Counted from the first letter of the stretch, positions 26,680-35,626 are shown. The stretch is DNA of 48,701 nt from Clostridium sp. 27_14 (GCA_001916035.1 MNRQ01000013.1:1-48701); one strand, 5' to 3'. The notes: generated by a model from the sequence alone, not told the origin. Translations and numbers: made by a program.

Positions 26680-27075
26680 TTACCAACTTCTCCTATTTTG
26701 TTCTTTAGACAAAATAATATAGTTTATCTCCTGTACTTCTCTTGCTCTCAACATAACAAAAGCTGAAATTATTATAATTGCTAACATTATAGCCGAAAAA
26801 ACAGCTACCACTATGTCTCTAGTACAATAAGCAATCAAGCTAAATGTCAATTGTAGCAATATCATGTTTACAAGTTTTCCAACAAAAAAATCTTCTGTCC
26901 ATTTTAAGTTTTTGTTAGTCCACTTCATCCATTGTAACAATTTCTCATTGTCCAAACTACGAACTCTGTTATAATCCAACTGTTCAAACATCTTTACAAT
27001 ACGTTTAAACCGTTTTTTTAATCTCTTGTAGTTTGTTACTCTTTTTTGCCATAACACTTTTGGATAACCTCTCAT
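26680..27075 (-). CDS. Small membrane protein of unknown function
   Basis: The 131-residue protein starts at ATG 27075 behind AGGAGG. The first ~80 residues are basic and aromatic (MRGYPKVLWQKRVTNYKRLKKRFKRIVK), followed by two hydrophobic helices (about 80-100 and 102-122) and a short charged tail with REVQEINYIIL. The frame is open further upstream to 27123 but without a ribosome binding site. I do not recognise the family. It is downstream of dnaE by 65 nt on the same strand and may be cotranscribed; a strong terminator follows. Confidence 0.65.
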   Translation of the reverse strand: MRGYPKVLWQKRVTNYKRLKKRFKRIVKMFEQLDYNRVRSLDNEKLLQWMKWTNKNLKWTEDFFVGKLVNMILLQLTFSLIAYCTRDIVVAVFSAIMLAIIIISAFVMLRAREVQEINYIILSKEQNRRSW

Positions 27076-27140
27076 TTCTTTCCTCCTCGCATGGTACACC
27101 ACGCATATAATATTTTTTTGCACAAACTATTATATCATTT

Positions 27141-30100
27141 TTATTCTTCGGTTGTCAACATAACTCTCTCAATTCCAATAATCTCTCTAAAAATACTTAT
27201 AATTTTATCGTTTACATAAATAACTCCACAACTTTTTTCCTCATCAGCTATTTTTACAAATACCTGCATATTATTTTTATCTCCAGAAAAATAGCATATA
27301 CCACCTCTAAGTTTAGCCTTTTTTTCTTCATCTAAATCAGAAATATCAAAAACTAATTTTTGTTTCTTTTGCTCTTTAAAATCTTTTATTTCATTTGCAA
27401 TAATCGTTGTTGCATCATCTTCTCTTATGCTTAGCCTTCCATCCACAATAACAATATTTTCTTCTATTAAAGAATCTTTACTTTTCATATATGCACTTTC
27501 AAAAACTATAATTTCTACACTGCCATATAAATCTTCTATTGTAACAAAAGCCATAATTTTGTTATTTTTTGTATACTTCTTTTTTATAGATGTTATAATT
27601 CCAGCATATCTTATTTGTTGACCATCTTTAAATTTAGCAATTGCATTATATCCATGTTCTGTATTTTCAGTATTATTTTGTTCTTCTATTTGATTTATAT
27701 CTAATGTACTTATATTTGTTTGTTGTTGAATCAATTTTCTATACTTTTCTAAAGGATGACCTGATATATAAATTCCTAACATTTCCTTTTCCATAGAAAG
27801 TTTTTCCTTATCAGAAACTTCTTGATGTATTTCAAAAGCATATTTCTTTTTTTGCATATCTTCCTTTTCTTCTTTGGTTCCCATATCAAACATAGAAACC
27901 TGACCATCAAGTCCTCTTTTTTTCTCACTCTGTATTCCATCAATTATTTGTTCAAAAGAAGCTAGTAAAGTTGCTCTAGTCTGTTCAAACTCTTCAAATA
28001 CGCCTGCTTTTATTAAACTTTCCACACATTTTTTATTTACACCTTTATCAATCACTCTTTCACAAAAATCTATAAAACCTTTAAAAATCCCATTTGATTC
28101 TCTTTCTTCTATAATTGCATCAACAGGTGCCTTACCAACATTTTTTATACTCCCTAATCCAAATCTAATTTTTCCATCTTCAACAGTAAATTTAGACATA
28201 CTCTTATTTATATCTGGTTTCAATATATTTATTTTAAGCCTTTTACATTCATCAATATATTCCGGTATTTTATCTAAGTTTCCCAAAAAGCTATTTAATG
28301 TAGCAGCCATAAATTCCTCTGGATAATATGTCTTTAAATATGCTGTTCTATATGCTACAACTGCATAACAAGCTGCATGCGATTTATTAAAAGCATATTT
28401 AGCAAATTCTGACATCTCATCAAATATCTTATTTGCTGATTTTTCATCTATTCCATTTCTTACACATCCAGGAACAATTACATTTCCATTTTCATCCAAC
28501 TGACCATTTATAAAAATCTCTCTCTCCTTTGCCATAACATCAAGTTTTTTCTTTCCCATAGCACGTCTTACCAAATCTGCCCTACCTAAAGAATATCCCG
28601 CTAATTCACGTACAATCTGCATAACTTGTTCTTGATAAACCATACAACCATAAGTCACATTAAGTATTGGTTCCAAACTTGGATGAGTATATTCATTATG
28701 TCCTGGATTTTGTTTTCCTTTTATATATCTTGGAATTTGATCCATTGGTCCTGGCCTATATAATGACACACCTGCTATCAAATCCTCCAAACAGTCTGGT
28801 TTTAGTTCTTTCATAAAGTTTGTCATTCCTTGACTTTCAAATTGAAACACACCAGAGGTATTTCCATCTTGCCACAATTTATATACTTTAGGATCTGCCA
28901 TATCTTTATCATACTCAACCTTTATTCCTCTATTTTTTTCAACCAAATTTATAGTATCTTGAATAACTGTTAAAGTACGTAACCCTAAAAAGTCCATTTT
29001 TAAAAGTCCTAATTCCTCTAATGTTGTCATTATATATTGCGTAGAAATCTGATTATCTCTTACATATAAAGGAACATAAGTATCTACTGGATCTTTTGTT
29101 ATAACTATTCCACAAGCATGTGTTGAAGTCTGCCTAGGCATTCCTTCTAGTCCCATTGCTATATCCAACAGATTTTTTATATCTGGCTCATTTTCATATC
29201 TTTGCTTTAATTCTATATTTTGCTCCAAAGCTTTTTTTATTGTTATATGTATTTCATTTGGTATCATTTTAGCTAAAGAATCAGCTTCTGAATATGGAAC
29301 ATCTAATACTCTAGCAACATCTCTAATTACCATTCTTGCTGACATAGTACCAAAAGTTATAATCTGAGAAACATGATCATATCCATATTTTCTTGCAACA
29401 TAATCTATTACTTCTTGTCTTCTTTCATAACAAAAATCCACATCAAAATCCGGCATACTAATTCTTTCGGGATTCAAAAATCTTTCAAATAAAAGACCAT
29501 ATTTTATAGGATCAATATCTGTAATTCCTATACTATATGCCAATATTGAACCAGCTCCAGAACCACGACCTGGTCCTACAGGTATCCCTTGTGATTTAGC
29601 ATAATGAATAAAATCCCATACAATCAAATAATAATCTACATACCCCATCTTTTTTATAACTGACAATTCATATTCTGCCCTTTCCATTATCTCTTTTGTA
29701 TGATTTTCACCATAACGTTCTTTTAATCCATCATCACAAAGTTTCTTCAAATAATCATAATGTGTTTCAAACCCTTCTGGAACATCATAATTAGGCAAAA
29801 TTGTATGTCCGAATTCAAATTCAACATTACATTTATCTGCTATTTTCACAGTATTCTCTATAGCATCAGGAAAATTACTAAAATATTCACTCATCTCTTC
29901 AGGTGATTTTACATACAATTCATCTGTGTCAAAACGCATTCTATCTTGGTCACTCATTCTCTTTCCAGTTTGAATGCACAATAAAACTTCGTGATTATAT
30001 GCATCTTCTCTTCTTAAATAATGTGCATCATTTGTAGCAACTATTGGTATATCTAATTTTCTAGCTAATTTTATTAATTTTTGATTTGCCAAAACCTGCT

Positions 30101-30641
30101 CTTGTATTCCATTATTTTGAATTTCTATATAATAATCTTCACCAAAAAGTCCTTTATGCCATAAAGCCACTCTTTCTGCTTCTTCTTCTCTTCCATTTAA
30201 CAAATTTTGATTGATTTCTCCAGCTAAACATGCACTTAAACATATTAAACCTTCATGATATTTTTCTAATATTTCTCTATCTATTCTAGGTTTATAATAA
30301 TATCCATCCACAAATCCCAATGATACAAGCTTACTTAAATTTTTATATCCTTTATTATTTTTAGCAAGTAAAATTAAATGATAATATTTATTATCTATTC
30401 CTGGTTCTTTATCAAACCTTGAACGCAATGCCACATATACTTCACAACCTATTATTGGTTTTATTCCTTCTTTTTTACAAGCCTTATAGAAATCTATTGC
30501 CCCATACATTACTCCATGATCTGTTAATGCTATTGCCTCCATACCTAACTCTTTTGCTCTTACAGGTAAATCTTTTATTCTATTTGCTCCATCTAATAAA
30601 CTAAACTCACTATGTATATGTAAGTGTACAAATTTTGACAT
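27141..30641 (-). CDS. dnaE: DNA polymerase III subunit alpha, DnaE type
   Basis: Replicative polymerase of the DnaE class, 1166 residues. It opens with the PHP domain FVHLHIHSEFSLLDGANR; the palm carries GPGRGSGAGSILAYSIGITDIDP and the catalytic PDFDVDFCYERR; then a helix-hairpin-helix region and an OB-fold near the end (YAGIITSIKKKYTKNNKIMAFVTIEDLYGSVEII). In Firmicutes DnaE extends RNA primers before PolC takes over. An ATG at 30650 abuts AAAGGA; the ATG at 30641 is spaced 9 nt from it and was chosen. A 6S RNA gene lies immediately upstream on the same strand. Confidence 0.97.
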   Translation of the reverse strand: MSKFVHLHIHSEFSLLDGANRIKDLPVRAKELGMEAIALTDHGVMYGAIDFYKACKKEGIKPIIGCEVYVALRSRFDKEPGIDNKYYHLILLAKNNKGYKNLSKLVSLGFVDGYYYKPRIDREILEKYHEGLICLSACLAGEINQNLLNGREEEAERVALWHKGLFGEDYYIEIQNNGIQEQVLANQKLIKLARKLDIPIVATNDAHYLRREDAYNHEVLLCIQTGKRMSDQDRMRFDTDELYVKSPEEMSEYFSNFPDAIENTVKIADKCNVEFEFGHTILPNYDVPEGFETHYDYLKKLCDDGLKERYGENHTKEIMERAEYELSVIKKMGYVDYYLIVWDFIHYAKSQGIPVGPGRGSGAGSILAYSIGITDIDPIKYGLLFERFLNPERISMPDFDVDFCYERRQEVIDYVARKYGYDHVSQIITFGTMSARMVIRDVARVLDVPYSEADSLAKMIPNEIHITIKKALEQNIELKQRYENEPDIKNLLDIAMGLEGMPRQTSTHACGIVITKDPVDTYVPLYVRDNQISTQYIMTTLEELGLLKMDFLGLRTLTVIQDTINLVEKNRGIKVEYDKDMADPKVYKLWQDGNTSGVFQFESQGMTNFMKELKPDCLEDLIAGVSLYRPGPMDQIPRYIKGKQNPGHNEYTHPSLEPILNVTYGCMVYQEQVMQIVRELAGYSLGRADLVRRAMGKKKLDVMAKEREIFINGQLDENGNVIVPGCVRNGIDEKSANKIFDEMSEFAKYAFNKSHAACYAVVAYRTAYLKTYYPEEFMAATLNSFLGNLDKIPEYIDECKRLKINILKPDINKSMSKFTVEDGKIRFGLGSIKNVGKAPVDAIIEERESNGIFKGFIDFCERVIDKGVNKKCVESLIKAGVFEEFEQTRATLLASFEQIIDGIQSEKKRGLDGQVSMFDMGTKEEKEDMQKKKYAFEIHQEVSDKEKLSMEKEMLGIYISGHPLEKYRKLIQQQTNISTLDINQIEEQNNTENTEHGYNAIAKFKDGQQIRYAGIITSIKKKYTKNNKIMAFVTIEDLYGSVEIIVFESAYMKSKDSLIEENIVIVDGRLSIREDDATTIIANEIKDFKEQKKQKLVFDISDLDEEKKAKLRGGICYFSGDKNNMQVFVKIADEEKSCGVIYVNDKIISIFREIIGIERVMLTTEE

Positions 30642-30667
30642 TTTTTTCATTCCTTTATAAAAAAAAA

Positions 30668-30860
30668 TTCCCCGCCTTAGCCGTAAGATGTCTTGAATTT
30701 TTAAGGACCTGTTCCTAAAAACAGGTGGGTGCCTACCAAAATACTTGTGGGCTTCTCACAATCCTAACGGTGAGCATGCACGCCATATTTTTGAGATTGG
30801 CCCCTCTTCTATACTTGTTGGTTCTAAAAATTCTGTCTACACGTACTATGCAGGGTAAAT
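30668..30860 (-). ncRNA. ssrS: 6S RNA (SsrS)
   Basis: On the minus strand the ends pair as CCCUGC (30856-30851) with GCGGGG (30673-30668) and are followed by a long U-run, serving as terminator. The interior has the 6S arrangement: GCATGCTCACC facing GTGAGAAGCCC (compare E. coli GAGCAUGCUCGG...GAGAAGCC) and a terminal hairpin CACCTGTTTTTAGGAACAGG. 6S RNA mimics an open promoter and sequesters SigA RNA polymerase in stationary phase. There is no ORF. Exact 5' end is uncertain. Confidence 0.75.
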
Positions 30861-30908
30861 TAATAACTATTTAATTATTTATTTTGCTTTACTTCCTAAG
30901 CTGATTTT

Positions 30909-30937
30909 ATTTTAGCATATCTATTTGATTAATACAA
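30909..30937 (-). promoter_or_regulatory. Probable promoter of 6S RNA / dnaE
   Basis: On the minus strand TTGTAT (30937-30932), 17 nt, TAAAAT (30914-30909) with an extended TG one base before the -10. Predicted start near 30902, about 45 nt upstream of the closing stem of 6S RNA, implying a processed precursor. The remaining 30938-31136 is AT-rich with no visible feature. Confidence 0.5.
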
Positions 30938-31136
30938 ATTTTCTTTTCTTAATTTTTTTAAATTTTTCTTTATTTATTTTATTTTATCTCATTATTTCGT
31001 ATATTATTCTCCTTTTTTCTCTTTTTTAATAATTTGATTTTATTTTTGTTATATGTTATTATAATCATTCGAAATATCAATATTTTGCTTAACACATACT
31101 ATCATTTTAATTTTTTTATTTTTTTTTGAAAAACTA

Positions 31137-31165
31137 TTGACAACTTTTATTTCAAATAGTATAAT
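31137..31165 (+). promoter_or_regulatory. SigA promoter of tRNA-Tyr
   Basis: TTGACA (31137-31142) and TATAAT (31160-31165) with exact 17-nt spacing, 35 nt upstream of the tRNA. Confidence 0.92.
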
Positions 31166-31199
31166 GACAAAGTGTTAAGCGCATATCGTTTTAACAGAT

Positions 31200-31285
31200 G
31201 GGTAGGTGGCCGAGTGGCTAAAGGCGGCAGACTGTAAATCTGTTCTCATTTGAGTACGAAGGTTCGAATCCTTCCCTGCCCACCA
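31200..31285 (+). tRNA. tRNA-Tyr (GTA)
   Basis: Complete class-II tRNA. Acceptor GGGTAGG pairs with CCTGCCC (one G-U), the D-loop includes GGCCGAGTGGCTAAAGG, the anticodon loop CTGTAAA gives GUA, a long variable arm follows (TTCTCATTTGAGTACGA), the T-arm is GAAGG-TTCGAAT-CCTTC, and CCA is encoded at 31283-31285. Confidence 0.97.
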
Positions 31286-31303
31286 AAATACTATTATTAT
31301 ATC

Positions 31304-31341
31304 AAACAAAAAATCGACTTCTATAGCCGATTTTTTTGTTT
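31304..31341 (+). terminator. Terminator after tRNA-Tyr
   Basis: AACAAAAAATCG pairs with CGATTTTTTTGTT around an 11-nt loop ACTTCTATAGC; the right arm doubles as the T-run. Confidence 0.75.
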
Positions 31342-31393
31342 CATACTTCCAAATATCATATATATATCACTTTATCCCATTCTAAAAAAACTC

Positions 31394-31421
31394 TTGACAA
31401 TAGTCCCTCAGATGATATAAT
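31394..31421 (+). promoter_or_regulatory. SigA promoter of the acyltransferase gene
   Basis: TTGACA (31394-31399) and TATAAT (31416-31421) with 16-nt spacing. It lies inside the open frame that starts at 31336, which shows that the real start codon is downstream. Confidence 0.8.
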
Positions 31422-31451
31422 TAAAAAAAATAATAAAATAAAGGAAAAAAT

Positions 31452-32466
31452 ATGGAAACACTTGAATTACCTAAAAAGAATTAATTACTTTGACATTGCC
31501 AAAGGCCTTGGCATCTTATTAATGATTATTGGACATATGCCCATAAAAAATGAATATTTAAAAAATTTTATATTTTGCTTTCACATGCCATTATTTTTTA
31601 TTATAAGTGGTTACTTTTTTAAACATAAAGATAATAAAGAATGCTTAAAAAATATATTTAAAAAATTAATAAAACCTTATATAATAACATGTTTAGCAAT
31701 TATATTTTACCATGTCCTTAAATTACTTTTAAATAAAAACTTCATTGAAATTCCCAACACTTTAAAAACGTGGGGACTAGCTTCCTTATATGGAAGTGGC
31801 TCTATGCAACCATTTGGTATAAAATATATTGGTGCTATATGGTTTCTATTAGCCCTTGCATCTGCAACTTACATAATTAATAACATATATACAAGTAAAT
31901 ATCGTAATTTATTAGTAATATTAATTTCTTACATTGGATATAAAACCTCAAAATATATATGGTTTCCTTTTAGCATTCAAGCCGGAATGGTAGCTACAAT
32001 ATTTATGTATGTAGGCATTATAATTAAAGAAAAAGATATTTTACATAAAAAACTATCAGTTACCACATATATATTTATCATTTCCATTACAATTTTTTGT
32101 ATAATATATGGTGGTAAATTATATATGGTAAGCAATATCTACAAAAATGGGCTTTTAGATATTATTGGTGCTATAAGTACATCTTTCTTATTCATTAAAC
32201 TATGCATGCAAATAGATACACATTCCAAGCATTTAAAAAAACCTTTTATATATATTGGAAAAAATAGTTTAATATGTCTATGCCTACACTTGTTTAGTTT
32301 AGATTGCTTGCATTACAGCACTCTAAACAAAATTTTAACTAAAATAAGGCTATCAAATTACACTTTAAATTCAATTATTTTAAATATCTTATGGGTACTT
32401 TTTATGCTTTTATTTATAAAATTAACACTAAAAGCATTTGATAGTATAAAAAGAACTCTAAAATAA
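31452..32466 (+). CDS. Acyltransferase-3 family membrane protein (NolL/fucose-4-O-acetylase-like), probably frameshifted near its start
   Basis: A polytopic membrane protein opening RINYFDIAKGLGILLMIIGHM, with FHMPLFFIISGYFF and about ten helices: the signature of acyltransferase-3 enzymes that O-acetylate surface sugars. The main frame (to 32466) is open back to 31336 but has no usable start: a promoter lies inside it. The AAAGGA-ATG at 31452 is in another frame and reads METLELPKKN-stop. Removing one A from the A5 run at 31473-31477 joins it as METLELPK-RINYFDIAKG, a natural N-terminus. Either a real frameshift or a sequence error. Confidence is high for family, low for the exact 5' end. 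Confidence 0.75.
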
Positions 32467-32500
32467 AAACTAACTTTATCAATATTTAATATACAACAAA

Positions 32501-32552
32501 ACAAAAGCGGACATTAATAACATTGCACTATTTAGAACATTTTAAAGTCCGC
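32501..32552 (+). repeat. Dispersed repeat, copy 2, with inverted ends
   Basis: Matches 1490-1530 over about 40 bp. GCGGAC (32507-32512) and GTCCGC (32547-32552) form terminal inverted repeats enclosing 34 bp. Like copy 1 it lies at a gene's 3' end, here 40 bp after the acyltransferase stop. Not followed by a T-run, so it is not a simple terminator. Confidence 0.6.
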
Positions 32553-32583
32553 GTATTTGTGCATTCAATTGTACAATTACCTA

Positions 32584-32987
32584 TTAATAGAGAATTATCT
32601 CTTTCTTTGAAGCTTTCATTCCGGCTTTAATCAAGGCGAAATCAGCTCCACTAAGAACTCCTACTAAACCTGTTCCGATTGCGATTGACGCAACAGGCTC
32701 GTCGCCAGGAATAGCATCAAAGCACTTTGTAATAACCTCTTTCTGATTACTCCAACCATTTTTCAGAGAATGACAACACAATGCGAAGAACTTCACTCCA
32801 TCCACCTCTTTTGTCAGAACTGAACCCAACTGAGTTTCACCGATATAAGCCAATTCTGGCCAAAACTTCCGAGAAATCATATCTGCAAAACCAGAATCGA
32901 ATCGTTTACACCTTCAGTATTTACTGCGAATGCAATCCGAGTTTCATTAGCTTTAAGAATGTCTCCACTTCTTGTTTTGATAATCAT
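32584..32987 (-). pseudogene. Macro-domain-like protein gene disrupted by a 5-bp tandem duplication
   Basis: ATG 32987 follows AGGAGG and reads MIIKTRSGDILKANETRIAF, then AVNTEGVNDS, after which the frame breaks. The sequence GAATC occurs twice in tandem at 32894-32903; removing one copy restores GVNDSGFADMISRKFWPELAYIG and a continuous 132-residue protein ending at 32584. GDIL...AVNTEG...GFADMI near the start and SIAIGTGLVG in the second half suggest a distant macro (ADP-ribose-binding) fold; this is tentative. Base composition is visibly less AT-rich than its neighbours, as for 35654, 36154 and 43208. It has its own promoter and operator-like palindrome upstream. Confidence 0.6.
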
Positions 32988-33047
32988 AATGTTTTCCTCC
33001 TAACAATTGTTTTTTGAGAATTAAACAACTTGCTATTTTTATTTTAG

Positions 33048-33105
33048 TTCGTATAGCTACGAATAGTTACAATTTTATCATACTGCAATTTACATAATTT
33101 TTCAA
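33048..33105 (-). promoter_or_regulatory. Promoter with operator-like palindrome upstream of the 32584 gene
   Basis: On the minus strand TTGAAA (33105-33100), 17 nt, TATGAT (33082-33077). TTCGTATAGCTACGAA (33048-33063), a perfect 6-bp inverted repeat with a 4-nt centre, lies just downstream of the -10 at a position suited to a repressor. Confidence 0.6.
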
Positions 33106-33171
33106 CACACGTCTAAATTACATTATTAAAATTATTTATTAAAAAATTTCGTTATATATTTCCATACTTTT

Positions 33172-33366
33172 TTATAGCCATTTAATATTATTTATTTCTA
33201 TTAAATCTAATTTTTGCTCTTGTTCGGTACCATCTAAAATGATTTCCTTATTATTATTATTAAAAATATTATCAGAGTTATCTCTTTCTTTTTTTCTTCT
33301 AATTACATTTTATCATAATTTTGTTTAGCAATAATTTTTTCTTTTTGTAATTCTGTAGTCCAAAAG
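33172..33366 (-). pseudogene. Remnant of an Asn/Lys-rich gene (3' end)
   Basis: The minus strand reads WTTELQKEKIIAKQNYDKM-stop and, one frame over, LEEKKKERDNSDNIF...EIILDGTEQEQKL and NNIKWL-stop at 33172. Coding-like composition without a start suggests a decayed gene end next to the attachment site. Identity unknown. Confidence 0.3.
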
Positions 33367-33397
33367 AAAAAATCATCCAACTACTTGAATGATTTTT
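33367..33397. terminator. Hairpin terminator beside the left att copy
   Basis: AAAAATCAT pairs with ATGATTTTT around CCAACTACTTGA, with A- and T-runs on both sides. An analogous hairpin precedes the second att copy. Confidence 0.6.
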
Positions 33398-33428
33398 AAT
33401 CTATCTGTTAGTTCAACAGATACGTCAT

Positions 33429-33484
33429 TGGTGCAGATGGCCAGAATCGAACCGGCACGGTTTATCCAACCGCAGGATTTTAAG
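33429..33484 (-). repeat. att copy 1: 3' half of tRNA-Leu(UAA)
   Basis: On the minus strand this reads, from the anticodon loop to CCA, as tRNA-Leu: CTTAAAA loop (anticodon UAA), TCCTG, variable arm CGGTTGGATAAACCG, T-arm with GTTCGATTC, then CATCTGCACCA. The 5' half of the tRNA is absent. It differs from 42908-42963 at 2 of 56 positions. Duplicated tRNA 3' ends are the usual footprint of tyrosine-recombinase integration. Confidence 0.85.
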
Positions 33485-34095
33485 AATAATGGAATATTTA
33501 ACATTTATTATTACTTAACATCAGTAAATAGCTTTTAATTCAAGTGTTTTCAATGCTTTGGAATTAAAAGTTAGTATTATAAATAGTTATGAAATATTAC
33601 TAAAAAATAAATAAGATGTTAGGAATGTGTTAGGAAAAAGTTAGGAAGAATTTTAGCTTACTTTTGACTTAATGTAGAATTACTCTACTTTAAAATAAAA
33701 ACACCTTAAAACTAATTTTAAGGCTTAATTAAATAGGATTAAATAACAAATTAGATTGCTTGTAGCATTTTAGCTATGAGTAGTCTTTTTTTGTTGTCCA
33801 AAAGAGAAATGCAACACCTCTTAAAAAGTGTTTGGTGTGATGAGCCGATGCTATAAAGTTTATCCGTATTTGTATAAGCAGTCTAATTATACAAAGTGCG
33901 TGAGTGAGATTTTGGAACACAGACTCACAATAATAAAAGAGTATTCGGTGGCATATCTTGGTGTTGATTTATAATTGTAAAAAGTTTGGACAAGTTTGAA
34001 CAAAGGTATTATATATACCAGCAATTATAGTAGTAAACACTACTTACTAGACTACTTATGAAACGAGGCGAACGACCGACGGTTTCTACTTATAT
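33485..34095. other. Non-coding segment with three 11-bp-phased repeats (integrase arm sites?)
   Basis: No gene is seen here. GTTAGGAA occurs at 33618, 33629 and 33640, exactly 11 bp apart, 134 bp from the att copy. The same arrangement exists beside the second att copy (43109, 43120, 43131). Such helically phased direct repeats beside an attachment core resemble the arm-type sites bound by the N-terminal domain of tyrosine integrases. The rest (33650-34095) shows short inverted repeats such as AAGGCTT/CCTTAA but no ORF. Confidence 0.5.
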
Positions 34096-34142
34096 AGGTG
34101 TAATAATTCTATTTTTTATAAATGGGTTTATTACACCTTTTC
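34096..34142 (+). terminator. Strong terminator at the start of the hairpin array
   Basis: AGGTGTAATAA / TTATTACACCT, an 11-bp perfect stem with a ~21-nt loop, followed by TTTT. No upstream gene is intact; it may once have ended a rep gene, since RepA occupies the equivalent place in element 2. Confidence 0.7.
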
Positions 34143-34312
34143 ACTTTAGCTCTCTCCCTCTGGTTTCTACTTTGAATTGCTAAAGTGAATACAAAAAAGC
34201 ATAAGTGCTTTTTTGTTGTGAGTAAAAAATTTATTTTTTTGCTCACATTCATAAAAATTGCGACAAGCAAATTTTTATGAAAAACCTAAAATGCATATAA
34301 GCAATTTTAGGT
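34139..34312 (+). other. Array of five consecutive hairpins upstream of the relaxase
   Basis: In order: TTCACTTTAGC/GCTAAAGTGAA (34139-34189); ACAAAAAAGCA/TGCTTTTTTGT (34191-34216); GTGAG...CTCAC with A/T-run stems (34218-34246); CATAAAAATT/AAATTTTTATG (34250-34279); ACCTAAAAT/ATTTTAGGT (34284-34312). The last has a counterpart before the second relaxase (44271-44305). It could be a single-strand replication origin or a relaxosome-assembly region. Confidence 0.5.
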
Positions 34313-34316
34313 TTTA

Positions 34317-34376
34317 GGGGTGTGGGGTTGAAAAAAACTGCCATACGAACAAACTTGTTTGTCTAGTATGTTAGAC
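34317..34376 (+). other. Putative origin of transfer (oriT) of element 1
   Basis: GGGGTGTGGGG (34317-34327) is followed by GTCTAGTATGTTAGAC (34361-34376), a 5-bp hairpin containing TAGTATGTTA. This differs by one base from TAGTGTGTTA, the nick region I recall for MobV plasmids of the pMV158 type. It lies 40 nt before the MobV gene, the usual position. Confidence 0.6.
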
Positions 34377-34415
34377 ATTCAAAGAATATCTTAAGTAAAG
34401 AAAGTGCAAGAAGAT

Positions 34416-35594
34416 ATGAATTATGCTATTATAAGAAATGATAAATTAACAAGAGTTGATGCACAGGAATCATACATTCACAATGATAAAAGGTCAAAAG
34501 GACATTCTAATAAAAATATTGACCCTACAAGAACACATTTGAACTTTTATTGTAAGAAAAATGAACTAACATATATAAAAGAATTTGATAAAATGAAAAA
34601 GGAATATGATTTAAAAGGCACTATTAGAAGTAATAGTATTATTATGTGCGAAATGATGATTACTTCTGATAATACTTTTTTTGATAAAATAGGTTTAGAA
34701 GAAACAAAAAGATATTTCAAAGAAAGTTATAAGTTTGTATGTAATTATAATAATCTTGGAGAGAAAAATATAATATCTACAACAGTACATTTAGATGAAA
34801 CTACACCACATATGCACCTAGTATATATTCCTGTAGTTCATACCAAGGATAAAGAAGGCAAAGATATTGATAAAATATGTTGTAGAGATTTTTGGAAAGG
34901 CCGAGATAGTTATAGAAAATTACAAAATGCTTTTCACAAATATATAACCTCAAAAGGTTTCAATTTAGAACGAGGTTTATCAGTAGAAGAAACTGGAGCA
35001 AAACATGAAAAAATAGAAGATTTGAAAAAATTAACTAATTTTGAAAATACTAAAAAGATATTAGACAATATAAAATTAGAATTACCAGAAACACCAAATA
35101 TTAATGATATTAAACTAATAAAACTTAATAGAGAAAAAGTAGAAAATGATATTATTAAGCCAAAAGATGATAGAATTATGGAATTATATCAAGAAAATTT
35201 AAAATTGCATAATGAATTATTAAAACAAGTAAATTTAGTTAAAGTGGCTGAAAAATATCAAAAAGAACGAGATAAAATTCTTGCTGATAATATTGAGTTG
35301 CATAATCAAGTTGAAAATATTAAGGCAGAATATAAAGACAACGAATTTGATTTAGAATGGGATTTTAAAAAGCAAATAAAAAAATTAGAAACAGGAAATA
35401 ATCACTTGCACAAAATCATTGATAAATTTTACGAAACTATTGAAAAATTTATTGATTGGATTTGTCATAAATTTAGCATTGGAGAATCAAAAAAACTAAT
35501 TAAAGATTTTCAAGAAGAAACTAATACTTTTATTGATCCAATAAAGCAACTTGAACATGAAGATATGGAAAAAGAATGGGATTTGGAAAGATAA
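34416..35594 (+). CDS. mobV: MobV (Pre/MobM-type) relaxase
   Basis: MobV relaxases nick oriT and pilot the strand during mobilization by a helper conjugation system. The 392-residue protein starts MNYAIIRNDKLTR. The metal-binding HxDExTPHMH motif (HLDETTPHMH, about 125-134) is followed by VYIPVV, and KDSYRKLQ-like FWKGRDSYRKLQNAFHKYI. The C-terminal half is a long charged coiled coil (about 220-340). The frame is open to a GTG at 34404; ATG 34416 matches the start of the second copy at 44453. Terminator follows. Intact here, unlike the paralogue at 44453. Confidence 0.9.
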   Translation: MNYAIIRNDKLTRVDAQESYIHNDKRSKGHSNKNIDPTRTHLNFYCKKNELTYIKEFDKMKKEYDLKGTIRSNSIIMCEMMITSDNTFFDKIGLEETKRYFKESYKFVCNYNNLGEKNIISTTVHLDETTPHMHLVYIPVVHTKDKEGKDIDKICCRDFWKGRDSYRKLQNAFHKYITSKGFNLERGLSVEETGAKHEKIEDLKKLTNFENTKKILDNIKLELPETPNINDIKLIKLNREKVENDIIKPKDDRIMELYQENLKLHNELLKQVNLVKVAEKYQKERDKILADNIELHNQVENIKAEYKDNEFDLEWDFKKQIKKLETGNNHLHKIIDKFYETIEKFIDWICHKFSIGESKKLIKDFQEETNTFIDPIKQLEHEDMEKEWDLER

Positions 35595-35598
35595 GGAA

Positions 35599-35626
35599 AA
35601 GAGAATTAGCCTAAACTAATTCTCTT
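35599..35626. terminator. Terminator between mobV and the cupin-like gene
   Basis: AAGAGAATTAG / CTAATTCTCTT, 11-bp perfect stem, 6-nt loop, in a convergent intergenic gap. Confidence 0.75.

Noticed and set aside
33429..33484. Complete tRNA-Leu genes at 33429 and 42908
   Set aside because: Both begin in the anticodon loop; no D-arm or 5' acceptor strand follows.
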